Assembly: GCA_003546025.1 (NCBI GenBank)
Contig: QPKB01000004.1
Coordinates: 16,596,570 to 16,660,569 of the forward strand
Origin: Camphora micrantha
Lineage: Eukaryota; Streptophyta; Magnoliopsida; Laurales; Lauraceae
Direction of reading: 5' to 3'
Length of the DNA stretch: 64,000 nucleotides
The position numbers and the translations under genes are program-made. Under the pieces are notes generated by a model that saw only the letters and a program-made list of their open reading frames with translations, was not told the DNA's origin and searched no databases. Shown here in pieces: positions 11,301 through 23,300 of the stretch. Each line of letters starts with the position of its first letter. Position 1 is the stretch's first letter.

Positions 11301-14300
11301 GATTGTCATTTGAATTGTTCTCTATATTGAAATTGATCATTGGATTCTCTATGATGGGATCATCAAGTTCTAGATCTCCTACATTTCTTCATCCAAACCT
11401 GGCGAGGGATTTTGTAAACTACCATTTTTTCAACATTAATAGCCCCTGTTTTGATAGGTACTGCCCAGATATGGCTGCCAATGATTTACGGAGTAATGTG
11501 CAGGATAGTAGTAATATCTGTTGATGCCCCCAACATTTGAAGTTTTCCCTTACAACCATTTGATTGATCCCCTTACGTGGACGGAGTTTGAACAGAATAA
11601 TTTAGTGTCCGGATGTTGAGTCTCATCTTGTATAGGAAGTACTTATGTCATAGCCATCCTCTTGAGTGATCACTATGAGAGGCATTTTTCTTTCTAAATA
11701 TGAAATCAAGCCTGTTGGTACGCTCTTATACCAATTTCATGTAATCTAGGCTACACAGCCAATTTGATGTAGTGGTGCTTTTGGGCCTTAGGAGCTATTA
11801 TGCGATGAAAATAAATGAATGTTAATTGACCGAGGGCCTACATCTTTAATCTTCAAACCCCAAGGAACCTAAATAACCTTTGTGGAACCCTTTAATAATT
11901 ACCAACCTTAAAAGCTCTTTGGAAGCAATTCTAATATTTTAACTTTTAAAGAATAGAAGAACCCTTGATTCCCAGAGGACAAGAGGGTTTTATCTTGGTG
12001 GATGCATCTTTTTGTACTGCTTGATCCTTTGGTTGAAAGCGAGGATGATGGCTGAGGTTAAGATGAAGGCAGGTAAGGGCCTCTGGAATGTTCCAAAGGG
12101 AAGAAGAAGTCTCATTCCCAACTTTCTCATGGAACGTGTCCAGCAAAGCATTTCTACATAAAAGACTTACTACGAATTTCATAAAATTCCAAATATGCCA
12201 AAAAATAATATAAAACAAAAAATTCTCAATCATCAATGATGCATATCTCCTCTTTTGGCTAGTCATTTTCTATGGCTGGTTATATCCTATGCAATTAATC
12301 TTGTTTGTCAATTTATGCCTAAACCTCGACATCTTCATATGGCTGCAGTGCTTTGTTTTATTCATTAACTTCTCGGATCACGATACTGAGGATTATTCTT
12401 TTCAACTACATCCAATCTTCAATTACAAGAATTTGCTGGTTCTCATTGGGTAGGTTGTCCAGACACCCGAGTATTTACTACAGGATGGAGTGTGTTTTTT
12501 AAGAAACTCATTGATATCATGGAAGCATTAAAAAAAAAAAAAAAAAGTGTCCAAATCATCAACAGAAGCAGAATATCGGGCTGCTATGCCTTCTGCTTAT
12601 TCTGAATTCAATTGGTTTTGCGGTCTTTTCTCTGAAGTCAACTTTCGTTGAATACTCCCCACCTCTCTTTATGCAAACAACACAAGAGCTTCCAGATTAT
12701 TACCAATCCAGTCTTTCACGAAAGAACAAAGCGCATCAAAGTCGATTGTCATTACATTCAGGATGCTTATGACCGAAAGATCATCTCACTTCTCCATGGT
12801 TTTTTAAACCTTCAGATTGTAGACATGTTGACCAAGTCCATGACACTTAACGGGCATTATTTTTTAGTACCAAATTGATGTTGTTCCTTGTTCGATCCAC
12901 GCAACATCAATTTTGAGGGGGCCGAGTCCTACATTATTTAGCTACAGGTGTTCCTATGGACTAATATACTATGATGGACTACCATGTAATGAAGGACATT
13001 GTATCACATAGTGTAGAGGTGGAGGATAAAGATATTTCTATCTGTATTGTAATTATCAGTTATCACTAATTAGGGCACCTGATTGGGCTGATTAGGATGA
13101 TTGACAAATTTTCATATATTCCTTTTCCTTATTCACATTATCTTATATACTGTATAAACCCCAAGGGGATGATCAGTGGAAATCATCAATTCCAATACAC
13201 TCTCATCCACTCTTGTTATTAGGGCATGGGTATTTACCAGGGTAAAAAAGAAAAAAAGAAAGAAAGAAAGAAAAGGATTTCTAATTGAATAGAAATTCTT
13301 TAGGCACTTATGAGACGCACGACTTCCATGGGATGAAGATTTCTTGGGTCTTTCTTTACATAACCCTAAGTAGGCCTGTGAATGGTGGACCCTTTCCTTG
13401 TGAATGGTGGACCCTTTCCATGTGCTTTTTTCATTTTTGTTTTGTCGTCGTTGTTTCTTTCTTTCTTTTTTTTTTTTTTTTTTTTTTTGTTGCTATTTTT
13501 GGCTACTGGCCAAGGAATGATACTTTTACCATGTCCGTGATACTATGGTGCCAACACCACACAACTATGAGTGTGTTGGCATGTGCTTTTGTCATTACCT
13601 TGTCTTTAATGAAGTCGAATTAGTTAATACTTTGTCTTGAATGACATTGTATCATTGTAATAGATTTGAAGCAGAATCAATAAAATGGTGAATACAGTAC
13701 CCTTCTTAGGGACGACTGTGTTTTACATATATAGAGGCTGAATGCCCTCATTACAAATATCTCAGATCCTACATTGTAGCTAACAAACTAAGTGTTATCC
13801 TTTGACTAATTCTACAATACAATGACTGGGCCTAAATGGGCCTGCCCAGATTGGGCTTGGATTGACACCCCCCCTCAAATTGATGCTGGGGAGTCATAAT
13901 GCAGCAATTTGGAGACAAGATATTGTTGTCGAGGCTGAGGAAGTCCTTTCGTGAAGATATCAGCAAACTGAAACTCTGTAGGAATATGAGGTAGACTAAT
14001 GACATCACGCTTATATTAATCTCGAATAAAGTGGCAGTCAACTTCGATATGTTCGGTGCGTTTATGGAATATGGGATTTTCAGTGATTTGGATAGCCCCA
14101 ATATTGTCGGCATGCAAAGAAGTATGAGTTTTGAATATGAGTTTTGAAAGAAGTCCTCGTAGTCATAAGATCTCAGAACAAGGAGAGGACATTGCCCTAT
14201 ATTCAGCTTTCGTGGAAGATCTGGACACACGTTCTTGTTTCTTGCATTTCCAAGAAATAAGAGAATTCCCAAGGTACATGCACCAACCAGTAGTAGAACG

Positions 14301-17300
14301 GCGTGTGCCTTGACAGCTTGCCCAGTCAGCATCCGCATAAGTGGTCAGATGAATAGGATTATCCTTTGGATGATACAAACAATGAGGGACAGTTTGCAGC
14401 AGATAGCGGATAATGCTCTTCACAGCTGTCAAATGAAGGTGTTGAGGAGCTTTCATGAACTGACTCACAAGATTAACAGCATATGATATGTCAGGTCTAG
14501 TGATGGTGAGATAGACAAGACTTCCCACTAGGCGCCGGTAGGTATGAGGATCAGGAAGAAGATTGCCATCATCTTTACTCAACTTGAGATTTACCTCTAC
14601 AGGCGTATCAACAGGTGAAGAATCATTTAGGTCAGCCAACTCGATAAGATCTAATGTGTATTTGTGTTGATTAACAAATAGACCTTTAGGAGATTGATGC
14701 ACCTCTAAGCACAAAAAATAATGCTATGGGCCCAAATCCTTCATATGGAAGGAATCCCGGAGAGAAGCTTGGAGAGATTGGATCATGCCATCATCCGTGC
14801 CGGTGATAATGATATCGTCAACATGCACGAGAAGCACCGTAACACCAGTAGATGTGTGGCATAGAAAGAGAGATGGATCATAAGGGCTCTGAGTCAAGCC
14901 AGTCTCGCATAAGCGACCCTTGAATGTTTTGAACCATGCCCGAGGAGCTTGCTTTAGACCATAAAGCGATTTACGCAGGCGACAGACAGTCCTCTTTGAG
15001 GAAGAGGAGATGCCTTGTGGTATCCGTATATAGACTTCTTCTTTCAGATCCCCATGGAGAAAAGCATTTTTGACATCCATTTGGTATAATGGCCAGGATT
15101 TAGATGCAGCAATGACGATAAGTAACCGAACAGATGTCATTTTTGCTATAGGTGCAAACGTTTCCTCATAGTCAATGTCATACTCCTGTCCGTTGCCAAG
15201 TGCCACAAGTCTAGCTTTGTGTCTGTCCAAGGACCCATCAGATTTAAGTTTGATCGAGTAGATCCATTTGCAGCCAATGGGTTTAACTGCTGAAGGACAC
15301 TCCACAATATCCCAGGTGTGATTCTGATCCAATGCATCCAATTCCTCCTCCATGGCCTGGTTCCAACAATATTGTTGTACAACTTGCAAATAAGAACTTG
15401 GGATAGGGACAGAAGATGAGGTGGTCATAAAAAAAAGTATGGGCAAATCCATACCGCACAGGTGGTCGAGAAGTTTTGGAGGAGCGATGCAAGGCTTGAG
15501 TAGGCGCGGAACCATTTGTCGGTGGAGGATCAGGAGGACAGCCATCTACAGTGGTAGGTTTTTCCCGTCGGTGATACACAAAATCAGGATTAAAGCTAGT
15601 AACAGTTGTTTGATTCGAGAAACCAGGTAAGAGAGTTGGTGAAGATGGTTGAGGACAGTCCATGTGAGTTTGGAAGAAGTACTGATTTTCAAAGAAAATA
15701 ACATTTCGAGAAACCCTGGTACGACATCCAATGGGATCATAACAAACAAAACCTTTTTGATTAGTGGCATAACCCAAAAACGCAGACCTGCGAGATTGCG
15801 TGGTTAGTTTTGTTCGTTCTGTAAGAGGTAGATGAACAAAACAAACACATCCAAATGTATGTAGGTGATCAAACACAGGTTGATGACCAAACATTTTAAA
15901 ATGAGGTGTGAAATGAGCAATGGTAGGTGATGGAAGGCGATTTATGAGATAGACTACTGTGGTGAGAGCTTCAGTCCAAAAACGAGGGGGAACGGATGAT
16001 TCAATGAGAAGTGTTCTAGTTACATCAAGCAGATGTCTGTTTTTCCGTTCCGTGACTCCATTTTGTTGTGGAGTATATGGACAGGTACGTTGAGAAATGA
16101 TTCCTTTATCGTTTAGAAAAGATTGAAAATCATTGGGCACATACTCCCCTCCTGAGTCCGAGCGCAAGTTCTTAATGCTTTTGGAGAATTGGGTTTCAAC
16201 ATATCTAACAAAAATTTTAAATGCCTTGAGAACATCAGACTTCAAATGTAATAAATAAATCCAAGTAAATTTGCTGTAGTCATCGATGAAGGTGACAAAG
16301 TACTTGAAATGACTATGGGAAAGAGTCGGAACAATGCCCCAAACATCACTGTGAATTAAGTCAAAACATGTAGTGCTCCGTGTTGTAGAGTGTGGAAAAG
16401 GTAAAGTTTTACTCTTTCCTAATTTACAAGCATTACATTCAAAAGAAGCAGAGGCTAGGTTTATTTAATAATCCAGATTGAAATAAAGTAGATATTATAG
16501 AGGCATTTAGATGACCAAGTCTATTATGCCACAACCGAGAATTATTCTGAATGAAATAACAAAATAACTGATGGAAAGTTTTATTCTGAATAAATGAAGA
16601 CACTGGTAGGGGAAAAAGTCTTCCACGCTTAGGCCCCCTGGCGATCACTTCCCCCGACTCTTGGTCTTGCACAACACAACCAGAAGAAGAAAATGAGACA
16701 TTGTAGTTATTTTTAACAAGTTGATCCACAGAAACCAAATTGGTAGCAAGATGAGGAGAAACTAAAACATTGGTTAATGGTAAGGGGCCAGGGGTATCAC
16801 CAACAAAGGTGATGGGAAGATAATCTCCGTTGGCAGCTTGGACAGTAAGATGACCAGTGTAAGGAACGACATTTTGTAATTTTATGGGTGAAGTGGTCAT
16901 ATGGTTACTTGCACCAGAATCTAAGTACCATGTATTGGAAAGAGATGAATCCGTACCCGCGATGTTCATGGATGCTAAGGCATTGATGATCATTTGGTTG
17001 ACCATCTCAGGGGTGAGAGGAGTTGGTGACGCAGATTGGGAGGAGGAACCAGGTTGTGAGGAAGAATCATTCTGCAAAGAACCGCTGAAGTCAGAGGATG
17101 CATATGGTGGAGTGGTCACTGTGTAAGCACTAGGAGCTGATGGCATTGTGTATGTACTAGGGGCTGACTGCACATAGTTGCGGGCAGTAGAATTGCGAGT
17201 CTTCTTCCAACATTCTTCAATAACATGACCAACGGCCTTACAATATTTGCAGATTTTTGCCTTGCATTGATTTGCACAGTGACCATATTTCTTGCAGTTA

Positions 17301-20300
17301 TGGCACTAAACTGTAATGATGTCCCGAGGAGGTGGTCTGGTTGTAGCAACATAGGCAAGTTGAGCCTCAATAGACCTCTGTTGTTCCAGAGTATTTTTAG
17401 TGACTAGATGTTCTTCTTCTCGTAGAAGCTCCTGAAGACAGTCATCCAAGCTAGGAAGAGAAGCCCTGCTCATCAAGTTAGATATAACTGTCTCAAACTC
17501 CAGACGAAGTTTCATAAGAAATTGATCCCGATGGCTACTTTGCTGTAAGGGAAGTAGTTCAGGTAGGAGAGCTTCAGATACCATGACAAACTTAATCTTA
17601 TCGTATTCGGACTACAGTCTGTGAAAGCCATTGTAATACTCCTGAACAGACTGGGTGCCTTGAGTAAATTGAGAAATGTCAAGTTCTAATTGAAATTGAC
17701 GAGCAACATTGCCTTGTTGATAGATCTTTTTAAGGTAGTCCTACATTTCACGGGCAGTTTTGCAAGGTCTGAGGTTGAGGATAAAATGTGGGTCAACTGA
17801 GCCCAGTAACCAGGTTTTTATTTTAACATCCTTGGTTTTCCAAGCTAAAATCTTCTTGTCATCTTCCTCGGGTTTAGGTTTAGATCCATCAATGTGTTCC
17901 TAGAGTTCCTTTCGTTCTAAGTAAATATGAAATTGGAAGGCCCATGAGGTATAATTTTTTCCATCAAGCTTAACCAGGGTAATTTCAGATTTGTCCTTTA
18001 CTACCCAGAACAAGCAATCAATCCAGAAAGCAGTAAACAACCAGAATGGCAGTAATGGCAGTAACCAGATCAATCAGCAGTAATGGTAGTAACTAGCAGA
18101 AGGATGAACAAGCAATCAACCCAACAGCAATAAACAACCAGAATGATGAATTACTAGCAGAACAGCAGAAGGATGATCAATCAGCAGTAACAGCAGTAAC
18201 TAGCAGCAGTAATTACAGTAACTAGCAGCAAAACTGAAAATCTGAACAAGCAATCAAACCAACAGAACTAACAGCAGTAACTAGCAGCAGTAACTAGAGA
18301 TTCACTAGCAGGAACCAGCAATAAACAACCAGAACAGGCAGCAGCAGAGACCAGCAGGAGAAAAACAGGACAATCAGCAAAAAATGTCCAGACAGCAGCA
18401 CCCAGAACACCAAAATGTCCAGGTCGTCAGGAAGAGGAACAGAACCTGGGCCCCACCTGGTGATCTCTTGATAGATCAGAGATTGGGGATGGGTGAACAG
18501 GATAATCACGCAACTATTGGAAGTGGTCCCGGTGAAATCAAATCCAGATTCAGGATTTTGGACGGCCGAGGTGAATACAGGTGGAAAAAACTGAATTTCC
18601 ACAAAAATAGGTAGAAGACCTACCTCTGATGAGCAATAAATGTTGGAAAAATCTTCATAAACAAGAGAATATTCTGGCGACCAAAAGGGAAGAAGCCGCT
18701 GAGATGGTGCTGATGATCACAGGTGGGCCACGCCTGATCTGAGATGATTGGGGATGATCAGAGAGTATCCAGCTGAAGAAGATGATCACAGATTGGCTTC
18801 CAAAGGCTTGGAAGATGACTCAAGAGATGATCACAGATGATCGATCAGGCTCTGATACCATATCATTGTAATAGATTTGAAGCAGAATCAATAAAATGGT
18901 GAATTCAGTACCCTTCTAAGGGATGACTGTGTTTTACATATATAGAGGCTGAATGCCCTCATTACAAATATCTCAGATCCTACATTGTAGCTAACAAACT
19001 AAGTGTTATCCTTGACTAATTCTACAATACAATGACTGGGCCTAAATGGACCTGCCCAGATTGGGCTGGGATTGACAGTTGAATCAATTAAAACTGTCTT
19101 AAATGACATCGAGTCAGTTGAAAATTTTAATCCACAGCAAATTAGGTAAAAGTGTAAAACACTAAAAAAACGAAAGAAGAAATGGAAGAAAGATAATATA
19201 AGATCAGGGTTTTAAAGGAGGAGAAAACCATGAAGGTTGGTCATCCAACCCTAATATGACTAGCCCTAACACTACTATTTCGATTATTCACTATTTTTCA
19301 GAAATTAAAAAAACCCCTTCTAGCCTAGTTTTTCCATCATTATAATAACAAAGTTGCTAGCTTATAATCCCAAAACCAATTGGTGCTAGGAAACTGCACA
19401 ATCAAGTACTTTACACCCCCCCTTGGGCGAGTCAATGCCCGGATCTAAAGCACACGCCCGCAGTCCGCACAAGCTTACAATGCGGCATGGGGCCTTCTTG
19501 CCTTGTGCACTTGTGCCCGCACAAACACACAACGCGGTATGGGGCATTTTTACCTTGCATGGTTTGGAAATCGAGACCTCTGGCTCTGATACCATGACAG
19601 AGTTGCTGGCTTGTAATCCCAAAACCAATTGGTGATAGGAAACTGCACAAACAATTACTTTACATACAAGTCAGTCTATAATTACTAGAAAATCAGAAAT
19701 ACGTCCTTAGCTCTTTATCAACACTCCCCCCAAAGTGTTAAATAGATTTTTACGATGCCAATTTGGAATAATCATCGTATAATTACTTACAGGTGAGGAA
19801 ATTTGTCAGCTTCATCTTCAGTACTAGTAACTTGTGATGGATCTTCTATCATTTAACAAGTTGGCTGATGCATCTGTGGAAACCTTATTGCATTCAATCA
19901 CTAGGAATGTTTCCTACTGCATTCAGCAATAAGTAACTTAACTTTATGTTCTCCACAGTATATAGTATAAACTATCAACAACACTATTGAATTAATTGGC
20001 AGTTTAACTTTATACACTCCACAACATAAATTTCACCATCAGCAACATTGTTGAACCAACATTCAACTTAACTTTATATGCTATCCAAAGTGGCCATTAT
20101 TGCAGTACTTCATAACCAACAACATAACGCAATAAATAAGTATAGATGCTTACCCAGTAAACTTGAATCACTCCTTATAGATGAACACTTGTCCACAATA
20201 AAAAATTACTTCGTTTCACTTTCCAAATAATTGTGGGCACTCATATAATTTTCTCCTACTCATTTAAACTCCATTGATGGTTCCCAATATGTTTAAAATA

Positions 20301-23300
20301 CTCTTGGCAAACCCTAAATCTGACAATGTGCTTTACTTCAGCTCTAAAAACAGCAACTATACTAGCTAGCTATGCTTACACAACACCATAACCGAATCAA
20401 CCAATTGATCAGCTCTACAGCACCATCAATTACAGATCCTCTGCAGTCATATTCCGGCCAGGAAAACATAGGTATCGTACTCCCTCAATGCACCAGATCA
20501 GCAACATTTTGATTACTGGAATTAGTGCATGACAGCCCAAATAAGGAAGCAGTAAATTACAGCAACCAACACACCACAGGAACAACAACCATCCATGAAT
20601 ACAAGTAGATTGGATCTTTAAAGCATCAAAGCACTCTAAACAGCAATTTGAAGTTTTGAACCAACCAGCAACCTGATATTTGGCCAGACGTCAACTAAAT
20701 AGCAACTATACACTCCCCAACAACGTCTTTTGATCACTTAAATGTGCACCACAGCAATCTGCAATCAGCAACCAGAAACTAACAGTTGGTTATTTACCAA
20801 ACTAATTTGCATACAACCTCTAAATCACAGCCGGACTTAACGCAACACAGGAGCATCCTGACCAGAAATCTGATCAGAATCCAAAAACAGTAAATTGATC
20901 AGAAGCAACAACCTTATCTAAGATCAGCAACCAAACAGCACTATAACCTGTGCTGGACAACTTAAAATGGGCTGGGTAGCCACTTGCAGATGCTCTAACT
21001 CCTTGTGTACTCCAAAAAGAAAAGCCCTACAGTTATCAGAATAAAAAACCAATCTCCGAAAACCCTTGATACTTGAATAAACTAATCCAGATAAACCCAG
21101 CCCAACTCCCTCTGTAGAAGGAAAGAAAGAAAATAGTCGTTAAGAGTATGGCCTTGCATAGATTTGCACAAATCTGTGTCAGCCCTAGTGAACAGATCTC
21201 CCTTTGGTCGAACTTGGCTTCAAAGTCCAAACCTGAAATTTTCTGTAATTTTTGGGTAAAATTAGGGTTGGATTTTAATGGAGATTTAGGGCATGTTTGT
21301 GTAGTCCATTTTCGTGGAAAAGGAAGTAGTTTTCTGCAGAAATCCCTCTTTTCATGCGTTTGGTGTGGTGATTTTCCACGGAATTACTTTTCTGCCAGGT
21401 CAGCTTTTTCTTTCCCAACCCTGGAAATGGACTTCCTATGGGGGGCCATGGGAAGTCCATTTCCTCGGAAAACTTACCCCCCTTTATAAGCTTCGGTTCC
21501 GACCCCATTTCCGTCCCTATCCTCTTCCATTCATAAAAAAATGCTCTGGCGAAAAAAATCCCAATAAACTTCATCCCCAAAACCGCTTCTTCTTCATCTT
21601 CTCCGATCACCCAAAGCCACCAGAACCTCTCTTTGTCTCTCTTCCTCATCACGAAATGGGTTGCATAAGTCTAGCGAAAAAAGCAGAAAGCTCTTCCATG
21701 GCATCTTAGCTTATCTCCATCTCCTTTTCCCTTTCTCTACCATTCCATCCCTCTCTCTTTCTCAATAATCCATCTCCATCTCTCTCTCACGAGGTACCAT
21801 CTCTGACCCTAACCTGAACCCAAATCCCATTGACATCATTCAGTTTCTTTGCCCTCATAGTAAAAACCCAAATTCTAGCCCTAATCTAACCCAAATCCAT
21901 ACCATAACCCTAACTCAATTACGATCCCATTCCTTGCCCCACCCCTCTTCTCCAATTCCCATGGAAAGAGGAATTACTCATATTTGTTTGGACATTTGTG
22001 AGCTCATGTAGACACCAGAGAAGATGATGTGTTTGAGGTGGGAGCATGGAGGATGATAGGTGTGATTGTCTTTGTATTCCTTGTTGCGTTGTTACTATTC
22101 CATTTCATGGGATGAGCTAGTAGAGGAGCTTCGTACAGGGCTTGTAACTTCCTCATATTCTTCTTGTGTATAAACTGGCCACCCAAAATTATCATATTCA
22201 ATCAGTAAAAGGCCTTTTTTTTGGGTGTTTCTGTAAATGATCAGTATATCTTCATGGAGCTGGATTACTTGTAGCTCTTGATTTTTTGATAATCCCTTTT
22301 TGTTCCTTCTCTGCATTTCTCAATTTTGGGCTTGTGGCGGAGAGCATGAGAACTGTTGATGCAACACAAGTTATCCAACCGTAAGAACTGTGGAACTCTG
22401 TTAAACAGATCAAGGCAGAATTTTATTCCATGGAAAACTGCAACACCGAACATGAAAAGTACCATTTCTGCAAAGAAAAATATTTCGCTCCAAACATAGA
22501 TTTTCAATTTCTGTGGAACACCTTTTCAATAGAATCCAATTACCATGGATTTTGCTGATGTGGCAATTTCTGCATTCCACGGAAATGGCTTGTACACAAA
22601 TGTGCCCTTAGGGTTCACAAAGGTGCAGATTTAATGGGAAAGTATAAGGGATTCATAGAGTTTTGTGTTGGAGACATTTTGTCACGACCCAAATCCCGAG
22701 CTCTTGAATTCGGAGTCGTCACTAATAAGTATCACATCTTCCAACATAAATCAGATCATATCAATAATAATGATAATAATTCAAGGCATTCTTATTAAAT
22801 GTCAACTTCCTAGAAATAAAGCTACTTCCAACAATTTAATGACTCAACCTAAACATAAGTGACAAAATTTTAAACAATGCCATCTCGAAGTTCATAGTTT
22901 TAAAATAATAATAATAAAGTTATCAATTATTAAGAAGAGCTAATCCTCGAAAAGCTATTTTTGTGACGCATCTCAGCCGCGGATGTCAAATCCAAGCTCT
23001 TGATCATCGCGGTCCACTCCGGTGCCTATATGCTGGTTACCTGATAGAGGCAAACCAAGGACCAGACAATATTGAGTGAGAAAATATTACAATCTAATTA
23101 TGCATGCAATTTCGCACAATAACAATTTAAATAATATCAGCTGAAATTAGTGAAGTCATTTTCCTTATAAGTGATAGGTTGGTCATGACATGATATAAGA
23201 CAATCCCTTAACTGCTTAGTGACACTGGCCCATAATATTTGCATCTCAAGGATGCCATCATTCATCACTTATATTATTAACCAGCAAGGGTCCATTGTTC

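Larger units (their letters stand above)
13650..19077 (-). mobile_element. Ty1/copia LTR retrotransposon, complete but dead (5.4 kb)
   Basis: Flanked by near-identical LTRs (13650-13867 and 18861-19077). Reading on the - strand, the primer-binding site TGGTATCAGAG (complement of 18850-18860), matching initiator tRNA-Met, directly follows the 5' LTR. A G-rich polypurine tract (complement of 13868-13874) precedes the 3' LTR. Internal order is gag, protease, integrase, RT, RNase H, the copia order. The LTRs differ at about six places in 217 bp, so the insertion is fairly recent. No clean 5-bp duplication is seen: left flank acattg, right flank gttga. Both flanks resemble each other over about 35 bp (tgtctt.aatgacat.g), so it may have landed in a short tandem repeat. 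Confidence 0.93.

Noticed and set aside
19346..19664. Simple tandem repeat instead of a TRIM
   Set aside because: The two 70-bp repeats are separated by a tRNA-Met primer-binding site and a polypurine run in the right places, and an empty paralogous site exists.
21314..21709. Open frame inside the PIF-like element as a real gene
   Set aside because: It begins in the inverted arm, has no recognisable domain and ends in leader-like sequence; kept only as a possible capture.
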